A DNA stretch of 64,000 nt, from contig NZ_QNRK01000002.1 of assembly GCF_003315135.1 (NCBI RefSeq), forward strand, positions 83,344 to 147,343, written 5' to 3'. Below the pieces are notes generated by a model. The model was not told the DNA's origin, ran no database searches, and worked only from the letters and a program-made list of their open reading frames with translations. Origin of the DNA: Roseiarcus fermentans. GTDB lineage: Bacteria; Pseudomonadota; Alphaproteobacteria; Rhizobiales; Beijerinckiaceae. The stretch's first letter is position 1. Each line of letters starts with the position of its first letter. Shown here in pieces: positions 27,721 to 36,637 of the stretch. The position numbers and the translations under genes were made by a program.

Positions 27721-29126
27721 GAGAACGCCGTCTCCGGGTTCTCCTCGGTCGATTGCCGGACGACCGTGGTGTACGTCCGCTCCAGAAGCTGCAACGCGCC
27801 GCGATAGCCGACATAGGAGCGGGCGAGCACGACCTCGTCGGTCGCCGGATAGCTGATCTCGACCAGCGGCGCGCCGATCGCGCCGGCGGCCGCCGCCTCC
27901 CAGGTCGAGCCGAACAGGATCGGATACTCGCCGACGCGGGCCTTTCTCGTGATGAGCTTACGGGCGCGAAAACCATCGGGCTCGAACGCCGGCGCGCCGT
28001 CGACGCCGGGCGCGAGATCGCGGAAGGCCTGCGCGATCGCCGCCCGCTCGCTCTCGGGCGGGTTCTCGGTCAGCACGATGACGCCCGGGTTCAGTCCGAG
28101 GTCGCCGACGAAGAATTTGGCGAGCGCCAGCGCATAGGCGCTCTCGCTGACGATGTTGATCTCGGACGGAAGCCGATACTGGCTGGTGCAGCCGGCGTAG
28201 AAATGCGCGAAGTCGCGCAGGTAGTGGTAGTAGGACCGCTCTTCCCGCCCGATGAAGCGTTCGACCCGTTCGGGGTCGGCGCCGACCGCCTCGCCGACCT
28301 TTCTGAGAAAGGCGGCCGTGGCGCGCGCGCCGATCGGGATCGCCGGCTCGTGCAGGACCGGCTGGCCGTAGACCTCCTGGAGACGCCGGGCGATCGAGAG
28401 CCCGAGCCAGGGCGACAGCACGATGTTGAGCTCCGCCGACGGAATCGCTCGCCACTCGGCGAGGCCCTCCGAAGCGGGGCCGAACAGGATGTTGACCGTG
28501 AGGCCGATCCCTTCGAGGATGCGGCGGATTTCGGCCAGGTCGCCGCGCCAGAACGGGTTCTGGTAGGGCAGCAGCGACCAGACGTTGACCAGGCCCTTTC
28601 GGGTCTCGGGCGCGGGACCCGGTTGCGTGGCCACATACTGGTCGAGGATCGCGCGCACGACCGTCTCGTGGCCGGTGAAGTTCGTGCCGCGATAGCCGAG
28701 CGTCTCGGCGAACACGATCGGCACGTCGCGCCGCTGCCAGCCCTGCACGACGTTGCCGACGTCGTCGCCGACGAGGCCGGGCACGCAGCCGCTCTGGACG
28801 ACGTAGAGCTCCGCCTCCATCACCTTCAAGGTCGAGCCGATCAGCTCGTCGAGCCGGTCGGCGCCGCCGAAAATCACCTCCTTGTTACCGATGTTGGTCG
28901 AGGGGACGTGGAACTCGCCGCCCTGGTAGCCGGAGACGCCGGAGAGCGCGTGGAACTGCTTTTGCGCGCAACCGGGGCCGCAGTGGGTGATCGGGATGGC
29001 GCCCTCGATCGCGATGACCGAGGCCAGTGCGCCGAGCGCGCAGCCGTACCGCACTTGCTCGATCGGGCCGGCCGAGGCCGAGAAGCCCGGCGAGGCGCTG
29101 TCGTCTAAGCGGGACTGGAGGTTCAT
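27717..29126 (-). CDS. marK: Nitrogenase-like component 1 beta subunit (MarK)
   Basis: This 469-residue protein is of the NifK/NifN/BchB superfamily. All three P-cluster-type cysteines are present: C29 (RYGCALG), C49 (THCGPGC) and C114 (QSGCVPG). I chose the ATG at 29126 because it places the first cysteine at the usual distance, and the frame upstream runs into marD. It forms a heterotetramer with the D subunit. It begins 11 bases after marD. Length and ligands exclude the dark-operative protochlorophyllide reductase pair. Confidence 0.84.
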   Translation of the reverse strand: MNLQSRLDDSASPGFSASAGPIEQVRYGCALGALASVIAIEGAIPITHCGPGCAQKQFHALSGVSGYQGGEFHVPSTNIGNKEVIFGGADRLDELIGSTLKVMEAELYVVQSGCVPGLVGDDVGNVVQGWQRRDVPIVFAETLGYRGTNFTGHETVVRAILDQYVATQPGPAPETRKGLVNVWSLLPYQNPFWRGDLAEIRRILEGIGLTVNILFGPASEGLAEWRAIPSAELNIVLSPWLGLSIARRLQEVYGQPVLHEPAIPIGARATAAFLRKVGEAVGADPERVERFIGREERSYYHYLRDFAHFYAGCTSQYRLPSEINIVSESAYALALAKFFVGDLGLNPGVIVLTENPPESERAAIAQAFRDLAPGVDGAPAFEPDGFRARKLITRKARVGEYPILFGSTWEAAAAGAIGAPLVEISYPATDEVVLARSYVGYRGALQLLERTYTTVVRQSTEENPETAFS

Positions 29127-29137
29127 GGCGCTCTCCC

Positions 29138-30649
29138 TCAGGCCGCGTCTTCGCCAACGAGGGCGTAGGGGTTGGTCTCCTCCAGCCACGACGTCTGGTA
29201 GGGAAAGCGCGAATGGGCGGCGACGTCCTCGTAGAAGCGGCGGCGCGGCAGCACGCGCAGGATGCCGCGACCGATGGTCAGCAGGCCCTCGTAGCCGAGC
29301 CCGTCGTTGGAGTAGAAGATCGGCAGCACCGGAATGCCCATCCGCCCAGCCAGGACCGCGATCGCGCCGGTGTGGCGGCAGATGACGAAATCGGGTTTGG
29401 CGCGCTTCAGCGCCGCGTGGGCCTGGAAATGCTGGTCCGGGCTGACGGTGAAGTTCTCGATGTCGCCGCTCGTCTGCACGAGAGCCCCAAGCGAGTCCTG
29501 CTGCGGGTCGCGGCTGTCGGTCGACGGGTCGTGGTGGAACGAGAAGGCGTCGTCGACGGTGACGCCGAGCTCGCGCAGGTCGGCGATGAGGCCGTGGGCG
29601 AAGGCGGCGCCGGCGGCCACGAAGCCCTTCTTGCCGGCGAGCGCCTTGCGCAGCCGTTCGAGTTCGGGCGCGATGCGCGCGCGCTCGGAGGCGATCACCG
29701 CTTCGACCAGATGCTCACGCCTGGTGACCCGGGCGATGTCGCGCAGCCAGGCGTCGGTCGCGTCGAGGCCGTAGGGCAGCGGCGCGCGGATTTCGGGCAC
29801 GCCGTATTCCTGCTCGAGCCCGGTGGCGAGGTAGGACAGGACGAAGCACATCGTGACGGTCGCCGCCGCAGTCGACAGGTCGGCGAGACGTTCGAGCGAA
29901 TTGCCGCCCATCACCAGGTTGACCGTGAGGCCAAGCGGATTGACCAGCGGCGAGAACACGTCCGGGCCGCCGAGATGGATGACGTTGAGCAGGTCGTCAC
30001 GCTTCTCGTGTCGTCGGTCCGGCACGAGGCGGCGCAAGATGCCGTGCTCGATCACGTCCCAGCCGGACGACCAGTGGCGCGACTTGAAGCCCTCGCAATG
30101 GAGCGGCACGACCGGAATGCCGATCTCCTCCTCGAGCTGGCGGGCCGTCCCGTCGACGTCGTCGCCGATCACGCCGGTGGCGCAGGAGGTGGCGACGAAG
30201 ATCGCCCGCGGCGAATGGCGCTCGAAGGCCTCCTTGATGACGTCGGCGAGGCGCTCGACGCCGCCGAACACCATGTCGCGCTCGCTCAGGTTGGTGCAGA
30301 TCGACTTCGGGTCCTCGGGCTTCCAGCCGCGCCGCGCCGCGAGGTCGCGGGAATAGCGCGAGGTGAACGACTGGCTCGCCGCGCAGCCGATCGGCGCGTG
30401 CTGGATGACCACCGTGTCCCTGATGATGGTGGCGTTGGTGACGGCGATCTGCTCGGCGCACATCGAGGCCTGCGAATAGGGCGTCGACAGCTCGCACAGG
30501 CGCCGCCCGCCCGGCCCGCAGTCCCGCCCGCAGCCGTAGGTGAAGGCGGAGTCGCGGGCGAGCGTCTCGGCGTTTCCGTCCCATTGGGTGATGGTCCCGA
30601 GGCGCTGATCGCGCGTTTCGGCCTGAGGGGTGCGAAGATTGATGGCCAT
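29138..30649 (-). CDS. marD: Nitrogenase-like component 1 alpha subunit (MarD), catalytic
   Basis: This 503-residue protein is of the NifD superfamily. P-cluster-type cysteines are C64, C89 (APIGCAAS) and C156 (ATSCATG), and C268 (TVTMCFVLSYLA) aligns with the cofactor cysteine of NifD. The nitrogenase residues that bind or protonate nitrogen are not kept. The stretch CEGFKSRHWSSGWD stands where NifD has its conserved Gln and His. The second cofactor ligand region reads PIFYSNDGLGYEG without a histidine. Three further cysteines lie near the N-terminus (C40, C44, C52). This fits methylthio-alkane reductase, which cleaves C-S bonds in 2-(methylthio)ethanol or dimethyl sulfide. It is the first gene of its operon. 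Confidence 0.84.
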   Translation of the reverse strand: MAINLRTPQAETRDQRLGTITQWDGNAETLARDSAFTYGCGRDCGPGGRRLCELSTPYSQASMCAEQIAVTNATIIRDTVVIQHAPIGCAASQSFTSRYSRDLAARRGWKPEDPKSICTNLSERDMVFGGVERLADVIKEAFERHSPRAIFVATSCATGVIGDDVDGTARQLEEEIGIPVVPLHCEGFKSRHWSSGWDVIEHGILRRLVPDRRHEKRDDLLNVIHLGGPDVFSPLVNPLGLTVNLVMGGNSLERLADLSTAAATVTMCFVLSYLATGLEQEYGVPEIRAPLPYGLDATDAWLRDIARVTRREHLVEAVIASERARIAPELERLRKALAGKKGFVAAGAAFAHGLIADLRELGVTVDDAFSFHHDPSTDSRDPQQDSLGALVQTSGDIENFTVSPDQHFQAHAALKRAKPDFVICRHTGAIAVLAGRMGIPVLPIFYSNDGLGYEGLLTIGRGILRVLPRRRFYEDVAAHSRFPYQTSWLEETNPYALVGEDAA

Positions 30650-30714
30650 CGGACAGGGGCTCCTCGATGCCGGTTCGGTTCCGTCAGGATCGTCGCCGGC
30701 ATTGTATCTATCAT

Positions 30715-30735
30715 GTCTACATACATACTAGACTA
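30715..30735. promoter_or_regulatory. Copy 2 of the 21-bp palindromic element, in front of marD
   Basis: It begins GTCTACAT and ends CTAGACTA, aligning with copies at 22625 and 39123. Its near edge is 66 bases from the marD start codon. That is exactly the distance seen between copy 3 and its gene. It lies in the 185-base gap after the cystathionine lyase/synthase gene, so marD has its own promoter. Confidence 0.65.
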
Positions 30736-30834
30736 TAATTCGCGGCGATGTGTCGCACCCTGTTGGAGAAGCCCGCCAGCCCGGCAAAGGCAGACGCGCT
30801 CCGACCGCCGCCGACGGCGGTCGGAGCGCGGCCA

Positions 30835-32010
30835 TCATGCGGCTTCCAGCGCCTGATCGAGATCGCCGATCAGGTCCGACGCGTCCTCGATGCCGACCGA
30901 AAGCCTCACCAGCTCCGGGGTGATCCCGGCCGCCCGGCGCAGCGGTTCCGGGATCGACGCATGGCTCATCGTCCAGGGGTGGCTGACCAGACTCTCGACG
31001 CCGCCGAGCGACTCGGCGAGCGCGAAGTAGCGGACCCGCTCCAGCGCCCGCACCGCCCCTTCGGGCCCGCCCCTGGCGAAGAACGACACCATGCCGCCGC
31101 CGCTGCTCATCTGGCGCGCCGCGAGATTGTGTTGCGGGTGGCTCGCGAGCCCGGGGTAGCTCACCCGCGCGACTTTCGGGTGCGTCTCGAGGAAGCGCGC
31201 GACTGCGAGCGCATTCGCGGCGTGGCGCTCCATCCGCAGCGGCAGGGTGCGCAGGCCCCTGAGGGCGAGAAAGCTCGAGAACGGGTCGAGCACGCCGCCG
31301 GTGGCGTTCTGCAGGAAGCGCAGCCGCTCGACGAGGTCCGGGTCGTCGCGCACGATCGCGGCGCCGCCGACGATGTCGGAGTGACCGCTGACGTATTTGG
31401 TCACCGAATGGACAACGATGTCGAGGCCGAACTCCAGCGGCCGCTGCACCACGGGCGAGGCGAAGGTGTTGTCGGCGACCGTGAGGATGCCGCGCTGTCG
31501 GCCGATCGCCGCGATCGCGGCGAGGTCGGCGATGCGCAGCAGCGGGTTGCCGGGCGTTTCGACCCAGATCATCCGCGTCGCGGGCGTGATCGCCGCCTCG
31601 ATCGCGGCCGCGTCGCTGGCGTCGACATGCGTGACGGTCAGGCCGGCGGAGCGCTCGCGCACGCGATGAAACAGTCGCCAGCTGCCGCCGTAGAGGTCGT
31701 CCGAGGCGACCACATGGGCGCCGTGGTCGAGGAGCTCGAGCACCGCGGCCTCGGCCGCGAGGCCCGAGGCGAAGGCGAAGCCGGCCGCGCCGCCTTCGAG
31801 CTCGGCCAGCGCCGCCTCGAACGCCGCGCGCGTCGGATTGCCCGAGCGCGAATATTCCCACCCCGTGTTCACGCCGGGCGAGGATTGCACGAACGTCGAG
31901 GTCGCGAAGATCGGCGTGATGACGGCGCCGGTCGCGGGCTCCGGCTTCTGCCGGCCGTGAATGGCGCGGGTGGACAGGCCCGCCGCGCGCCCATTGTTGA
32001 AATCGCTCAT
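30835..32010 (-). CDS. Cystathionine gamma-lyase or gamma-synthase (PLP)
   Basis: This 391-residue PLP enzyme of the Cys/Met metabolism family has the Schiff-base lysine K205 in HSVTKYVSGHSD. The size and the YSRSGNPTR motif fit the MetB/cystathionine gamma-lyase group. Directly following a cystathionine beta-synthase gene with one base between them, it more likely works as a gamma-lyase, releasing cysteine from cystathionine. Sequence alone does not separate lyase from synthase. Confidence 0.82.
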   Translation of the reverse strand: MSDFNNGRAAGLSTRAIHGRQKPEPATGAVITPIFATSTFVQSSPGVNTGWEYSRSGNPTRAAFEAALAELEGGAAGFAFASGLAAEAAVLELLDHGAHVVASDDLYGGSWRLFHRVRERSAGLTVTHVDASDAAAIEAAITPATRMIWVETPGNPLLRIADLAAIAAIGRQRGILTVADNTFASPVVQRPLEFGLDIVVHSVTKYVSGHSDIVGGAAIVRDDPDLVERLRFLQNATGGVLDPFSSFLALRGLRTLPLRMERHAANALAVARFLETHPKVARVSYPGLASHPQHNLAARQMSSGGGMVSFFARGGPEGAVRALERVRYFALAESLGGVESLVSHPWTMSHASIPEPLRRAAGITPELVRLSVGIEDASDLIGDLDQALEAA

Positions 32011-32011
32011 G

Positions 32012-33421
32012 TCAGTCCACTTGCCGCCGGAGATGATTGAGGAGATCGATGCGGGTGATCAGGCCGAGGAACCGCTCGCCCTCGATCACGACCGCGACAT
32101 AGCCCTTGTCGAACACGCGCAGCAGGTCGTCGAGCTGCGCTCCGACCGGAATGGTTTCGATCCCGCTCGACATCGCCGAGCGGACCGGAACCTCGAAGCG
32201 ATCGGGGTTCGCCAGGACCGCGAGCAGAAGATCGGACTCGTCGACGATCCCCACCACCCGGTCGCCGTCGAGCACCGGCAGTTGCGACACGTCGTAGAGC
32301 TTCATGCGCGCATAGGCGACCGAGAGCCGGTCGTCGGGGCCGACCGTGACGGCCGCGCCCTCGTCGTGGCGCCGGCTGATCAGATCGCCGAGATCGCCGC
32401 GCCGTGGCTTCCATAAGAAACCCTGGTCGGCCATCCAGAAGTCGTTGAACATCTTCGACAGATATTTGGCGCCGCTGTCGGCCGAGATCACCACGACCCG
32501 CTTCGGCGCCGTCTGCTCGCGGCAGTATTTGAGGGCGGCGGCGAGCGCCGTCCCGGTCGACGAACCGACGAGAGCGCCTTCCGCCTTGAGCAGCGCGCGC
32601 GCCGCCGCGAACGCCTCCGCGTCGTCGATGGCGTAGGCCCGGCCGACCCGCGAAAGATCGGCGATCTCGGGCACGAAGTCCTCGCCGATTCCTTCCACGA
32701 GCCAGCTTCCGGCCTCGCCGGGCGTCTTGCCCGCGACGACATCCGCGAGGATCGAGCCGACGGGATCGGCCAGCACGATCTCGGTCGACGGCGACGCCTC
32801 GGCGAAGAAGCGGCTGAGGCCGGTCAGCGTTCCCCCCGACCCAACGCCGCAGACGACGGCGTCCACGTCGCCATCGAGCTGTTCGAGAATTTCCGGCCCC
32901 GTGCCGCGCTCGTGCGCGAGCGGATTGGCCGGGTTGCCGAACTGGTTGATGAACACGGCGCCGGGGATCATGGCGGCGATGTGCGCCGCCTTGTCCTGAT
33001 AATAGTCGGGATGGCCCTTGCCGACGTCGGAGCGGGTGAGCACCACGTCGGCGCCCATCGCCTTGAGGTGAAAGATCTTCTCGCGGCTCATCTTGTCCGG
33101 GATGACGAGGACGAGCTTGTAGCCCTTGGCCGCAGCGACGAGCGCGAGCCCGAGCCCGGTGTTGCCGGCGGTCGCCTCGACGATCGTCCCGCCGGGCGCG
33201 AGTTTTCCCTCCCGCTCCGCCGCCTCGATCATCGCCAGCGCCGGGCGGTCCTTGATCGAGCCGCCGGGGTTGCCGCCTTCGAGCTTGAGGAACAGCCGGC
33301 ACGGCCCGGCCGCGATCTTGGTCAGTTCGACCAACGGCGTGTTGCCGATCAGGGGCAGCAGCCCCTTGCTCGGCTTCGGCGCCGCGGACCCGCCGCGGCT
33401 CGGACGGAACGCGACATTCAT
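32012..33421 (-). CDS. Cystathionine beta-synthase with C-terminal CBS domains
   Basis: This 469-residue protein has a fold-type II PLP domain with the binding lysine K57 in NPGGSIKDRPAL and the phosphate loop GSGGTLTGLSR. A C-terminal pair of CBS domains (from about residue 345, for example RVVGIVDESDLLLAVL) may sense adenosyl ligands. It joins homocysteine and serine to cystathionine. The ATG at 33421 gives the normal N-terminus. Together with the next gene it forms a reverse transsulfuration pair. Confidence 0.86.
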   Translation of the reverse strand: MNVAFRPSRGGSAAPKPSKGLLPLIGNTPLVELTKIAAGPCRLFLKLEGGNPGGSIKDRPALAMIEAAEREGKLAPGGTIVEATAGNTGLGLALVAAAKGYKLVLVIPDKMSREKIFHLKAMGADVVLTRSDVGKGHPDYYQDKAAHIAAMIPGAVFINQFGNPANPLAHERGTGPEILEQLDGDVDAVVCGVGSGGTLTGLSRFFAEASPSTEIVLADPVGSILADVVAGKTPGEAGSWLVEGIGEDFVPEIADLSRVGRAYAIDDAEAFAAARALLKAEGALVGSSTGTALAAALKYCREQTAPKRVVVISADSGAKYLSKMFNDFWMADQGFLWKPRRGDLGDLISRRHDEGAAVTVGPDDRLSVAYARMKLYDVSQLPVLDGDRVVGIVDESDLLLAVLANPDRFEVPVRSAMSSGIETIPVGAQLDDLLRVFDKGYVAVVIEGERFLGLITRIDLLNHLRRQVD

Positions 33422-33467
33422 GGGCGTCACCTCCCTCGGGAGCAAAGACCAGAACCGTGCGGCTTCA

Positions 33468-33755
33468 TCAGGGCGCCGCCCGACGCAGCGACGGCGTCAA
33501 CACGCTGACCGACAGGACGGCCAGGCCGATCCAGAAGGCGCTCGTCCAGTAGCCGATCGCGATCCGCGGATGGGCGCCGAGGCACAGCACCCTGGCGAGC
33601 GTGCAGAGGTCCGAGTCGGAAACGAGGCACCGTCCCGCCTCGTTCCACGACAGATAGCCGTACCGCACCAGGTCGCCGAACGTCGTCCACCACCAGACGA
33701 GCGACGTCAGCACGATCGCGGCGCCGGCGGCGGCCAGAACTCTCGATACCCCCAT
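33468..33755 (-). CDS. Small membrane protein of unknown function
   Basis: This 95-residue protein has two predicted membrane helices (about residues 5-24 and 69-88). Between them is a loop with four acidic or polar segments and three cysteines (RCLVSDSDLCTLARVLC). The start at 33755 is chosen because the upstream extension lies inside the ATPase gene. I do not recognise the family. It lies between the sulfonate-type ATPase and the beta-synthase, 10 and 46 bases away, so it is likely part of the sulfur operon. Confidence 0.6.
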   Translation of the reverse strand: MGVSRVLAAAGAAIVLTSLVWWWTTFGDLVRYGYLSWNEAGRCLVSDSDLCTLARVLCLGAHPRIAIGYWTSAFWIGLAVLSVSVLTPSLRRAAP

Positions 33756-33765
33756 GCCCCTGCCC

Positions 33766-34563
33766 TCACGTCTCCAGGCCGAGCGTTCCCAGGATCCGAC
33801 GCCTGAGTTCGACGACTTTCGGGTTGTCGCGATGGCGCGGATAGGCAAGGTCGACCGCGAACTCCGCCTTGATCCGCGCCGGGCGCTCGCTGAGCACGAT
33901 CACCCGCGACGACAGCAGCACCGCCTCCTCGACGTCGTGGGTGACGAGAAGGGCGGTGAACCCCTTCGCCCGCCAGAGCGCCAGCAGTTCGCCCTGCAGC
34001 GTCAGGCGGGTGAGCGAGTCGAGCTTGCCGAGCGGCTCGTCGAGCAGCAGGAGCGCGGGATCGTTGACGAGGGCGCGGGCGAGCGCCGCCCGCTGCGCCA
34101 TACCGCCCGACAGCTGATGCGGATAGGCGCGCGCGAAGCCCGATAGGCCCACGAGCTTCAGCGCGTCGTCGACGCGCCCGCGCTGGCGGTCGAGGACGCC
34201 GCGCGCGTCGAGGCCGGTGGCGACGTTGTTCCAGACCGACGCCCAGGGAAACAGCGTCGGGTCCTGAAACACGAGGATGCGCGAGGGGTCCGGACCCTCG
34301 ACGATCACGCCGTCCGCGGCGATCGTCCCGGCCGTCGGCCGGTCGAGGCCGGACACGAGGCGCAGCAGCGTCGACTTGCCGCAACCCGACGGCCCGAGCA
34401 GCGCGACGAATTCCCCGGGCGCGACGGCGAGGTCGATGTCTTCGAGCACCGGCAGCGCCGTCCCGCGCAGGTCGAACGTCTGGCTCACGCCGCGGATCTC
34501 GATTGCGACGTTGCGCCGCGCCACGGCCGGCGGCGCGCGCAAAGCGCTGGCTTGCGGCGGCAT
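33766..34563 (-). CDS. Sulfonate/taurine-type ABC transporter ATPase
   Basis: This 265-residue ATPase of the SsuB/TauB/NrtD group has Walker A GPSGCGKST, the Q-loop in VFQDPTLFPWASVW, the signature LSGGMAQR, Walker B LLLDEPLGKLD and the switch VTHDVEEA. Its start overlaps the permease stop by one base. It powers the permease at 34563-35561. The neighbouring sulfur enzymes point to an organosulfur substrate. Confidence 0.88.
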   Translation of the reverse strand: MPPQASALRAPPAVARRNVAIEIRGVSQTFDLRGTALPVLEDIDLAVAPGEFVALLGPSGCGKSTLLRLVSGLDRPTAGTIAADGVIVEGPDPSRILVFQDPTLFPWASVWNNVATGLDARGVLDRQRGRVDDALKLVGLSGFARAYPHQLSGGMAQRAALARALVNDPALLLLDEPLGKLDSLTRLTLQGELLALWRAKGFTALLVTHDVEEAVLLSSRVIVLSERPARIKAEFAVDLAYPRHRDNPKVVELRRRILGTLGLET

Positions 34564-35561
34564 CAGATGAACCCTTCCTGCCAGCCGAGCAGCCGGTCGC
34601 GCACGACGAACAGCAGTTTCACCAGCCCCGCGCAGATCAGCGACATGATCACGATCGTCGCGTAGACGTTGGCGTAGCCGGAATAGTTGGTCTGGAACTG
34701 GATGTACCAGCCCAGCCCATATTTGGCGCCGAGCATCTCGGCCACCACCAGCACCGCGAACGAATAGTAGAGGCCCATGAACAGGCCGACGAAGGTGTGC
34801 GGCAGCGCCGAGGGAATGGCGATCCGCGACACCAGGTACCAGGGCCCGGCGCCGAGGTTGCGGCCGACGTCGTAATAGGCGCGGTTGACCGAGGCCACGC
34901 CCGAGGACGTCAGGATCATGACGGGAATGCCCGAGGCGAGCGCGACGATGAACACGCTGGCGTCGAACGTGGTCGGGAAGAAGTAGAAGGTCACCGGAAT
35001 CCAGGCGGTCGCCGGCACCGGCCCGATCAGCTTCAGGATCGGCATGCCCCAGTAGGCGAACGGCTTCGACCAGCCGAGCGCGACGCCGCCGACGTAGCCG
35101 AACAGCGCGCCGAGCCCGAAGCCGAGCGCCCACAGCCGCAGCGAATAGCCGACGCAGATGAGCAGCCTCTGCCAGTCGGACACGTAGACGTGCAAGAGGC
35201 CGGTCGGCGCCGAGAAGAACGGTTTTGGCAGCCAGCCGGTCTTGGCGGTGCTGAACTCCCACAGCGTCAGCCACACGCCGATGGCGATGAACCACGGCCC
35301 GTAGTGGTCCAGCATCTCCCGGAGCCGGCCGCTGCGCGGCCCGGCGACCGCGAGGCCCGCGAACGCGACCGCGCCGCCGCCGACGAGAATCGCGAAGAGA
35401 TCGTCGCTGCCGTAGGGGACGGCGTTCGGCAGCGCCTTGGTGACGAGCGCCGCCGCGCCCCAGGACGCGGCGGCGGCGAGCCCGCCCGCCCAGACCGGCC
35501 GGCCGCCCGGCCGCGCCAGCGAGGGCGCGACACGCTCGACGAGGTGCGTCGCCTGGGTCAT
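34563..35561 (-). CDS. Sulfonate/taurine-type ABC transporter permease
   Basis: This 332-residue permease of the SsuC/TauC group has an unusually long N-terminal part with two extra hydrophobic segments before the core. Typical core stretches are WIPVTFYFFPTTFDASVF and RNLGAGPWYLVSRIAIPSALPH, the latter being the ATPase docking loop. It starts three bases before the stop-proximal end of the binding-protein gene region, so the three genes are tightly coupled. Confidence 0.86.
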   Translation of the reverse strand: MTQATHLVERVAPSLARPGGRPVWAGGLAAAASWGAAALVTKALPNAVPYGSDDLFAILVGGGAVAFAGLAVAGPRSGRLREMLDHYGPWFIAIGVWLTLWEFSTAKTGWLPKPFFSAPTGLLHVYVSDWQRLLICVGYSLRLWALGFGLGALFGYVGGVALGWSKPFAYWGMPILKLIGPVPATAWIPVTFYFFPTTFDASVFIVALASGIPVMILTSSGVASVNRAYYDVGRNLGAGPWYLVSRIAIPSALPHTFVGLFMGLYYSFAVLVVAEMLGAKYGLGWYIQFQTNYSGYANVYATIVIMSLICAGLVKLLFVVRDRLLGWQEGFI

Positions 35562-35564
35562 GCG

Positions 35565-36593
35565 TCAGGCCAGAATGTCGACCGTGACGCGCTCGGCGAA
35601 CGCCTTCGGATCCGTCTCCGGGTCCAGCACTTTCACGAGCTTCAGGTCTTCCGCGCCGATGCGGATCTGATCGATCAGCGGCTGGCCGACCGGATGGTCG
35701 TGGTAGACGAGCGCGCCGAGGATCTCGGTGAGATCCGCCGCCGTCAGCCCCGCAGGCTTCAGGTTGTCGGCATACCACCTGGCCACTTCTTCGGGATGGT
35801 TGGCGGTATAGTCGTGAACCTCGATGTTCGCCTGAGCCAGTCGGCGAATGGCGTCCTTGTTGGCGGCGAGGAACTTGCCGTTGGCGCCGAGCACGCAGCA
35901 GGTGTGGCCCTTGTAGTAGCCGCTCTGCGTATCGGCGATGTGGACGAGGTTGTTCTTCTTCTCGATCGCCCAGGCCCACGGGTCGATGTGAATGCCGGCG
36001 TCCGCTTCGCCGCGCGCCACCGTCTCGCCGACCAGGTCGAACGGCACCACTTTCCAGTTCACGTCGGCGTTCGGGTCGACGCCGGCCTTGAAGATCGACA
36101 CCTGCAGCACCGTCTGGGGCGAGGCGCCCATGACGAAGGTCGCGATCGTCTTGCCCTTGAGGTCTGCGAGCGTCTTGATCCCCGACCTCTCGGAGGCGAA
36201 CAGGCGGCCGCAGCCGCCGTGCGAGCCGACGAACAGTTTGACGTCGAAACCCTGCTCCAGCGGCTTCAGCCAGTCGCCGACCAGGCCCGCGCCGGCGTCG
36301 GCCTTGCCGGTGGCGAGCGCCTGAATCACCGTCTGCCCGTTCGAGGTGAAGGGATAGAGCTCGACGTCGAGATTGTGCTTGGCGTAGAGGCCTTTGGCCA
36401 CGCCGAAGCCGAGCGGCGAGTGGCAGGCGGCGATGTCCCCCCAAGCGAGGCGGATCTTCGGCGCCGGCCCCGCGATCGCCGGCGAGAACACTTTTCCGGC
36501 CAACGCCCCGGCCGTGGCGGCGACGCCGACGGCGCCGGCGGCCCTGAGAACGTTGCGCCGCGACAGCGCGACTGGCTTTTCGGTTTTCGTCAT
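35565..36593 (-). CDS. Sulfonate/taurine-type ABC transporter binding protein
   Basis: This 342-residue SsuA/NrtA-type binding protein has a twin-arginine-like signal (LSRRNVLRAAG, hydrophobic run to about residue 41) and the NMT1-like fold (GVAKGLYAKHNLDVELYPF). A CC pair occurs in GHTCCVLGANG. The ligand is not evident. Taurine, alkane sulfonates or other organosulfur compounds are plausible from the operon. Confidence 0.84.
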   Translation of the reverse strand: MTKTEKPVALSRRNVLRAAGAVGVAATAGALAGKVFSPAIAGPAPKIRLAWGDIAACHSPLGFGVAKGLYAKHNLDVELYPFTSNGQTVIQALATGKADAGAGLVGDWLKPLEQGFDVKLFVGSHGGCGRLFASERSGIKTLADLKGKTIATFVMGASPQTVLQVSIFKAGVDPNADVNWKVVPFDLVGETVARGEADAGIHIDPWAWAIEKKNNLVHIADTQSGYYKGHTCCVLGANGKFLAANKDAIRRLAQANIEVHDYTANHPEEVARWYADNLKPAGLTAADLTEILGALVYHDHPVGQPLIDQIRIGAEDLKLVKVLDPETDPKAFAERVTVDILA

Positions 36594-36637
36594 GGGAACC
36601 CCTCCGTCAGCTTTGCGACCGATTGATCGCTCTCCCG

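Noticed and set aside
25495-30649. A nitrogen-fixing nitrogenase (nifHDK)
   Set aside because: The D protein lacks the Gln/His pair and the histidine cofactor ligand of NifD, nifEN are absent, and the neighbours are methionine and cysteine enzymes.
25495-30649. Dark-operative protochlorophyllide or chlorophyllide reductase (BchLNB/BchXYZ)
   Set aside because: All six P-cluster-type cysteines and a NifB-like gene are present, and no bacteriochlorophyll gene is nearby.
34503-36626. 707-codon plus-strand frame opposite the sulfonate-type importer
   Set aside because: Antisense to three genes with clear ABC transporter features; composition is typical of reverse-frame translation.
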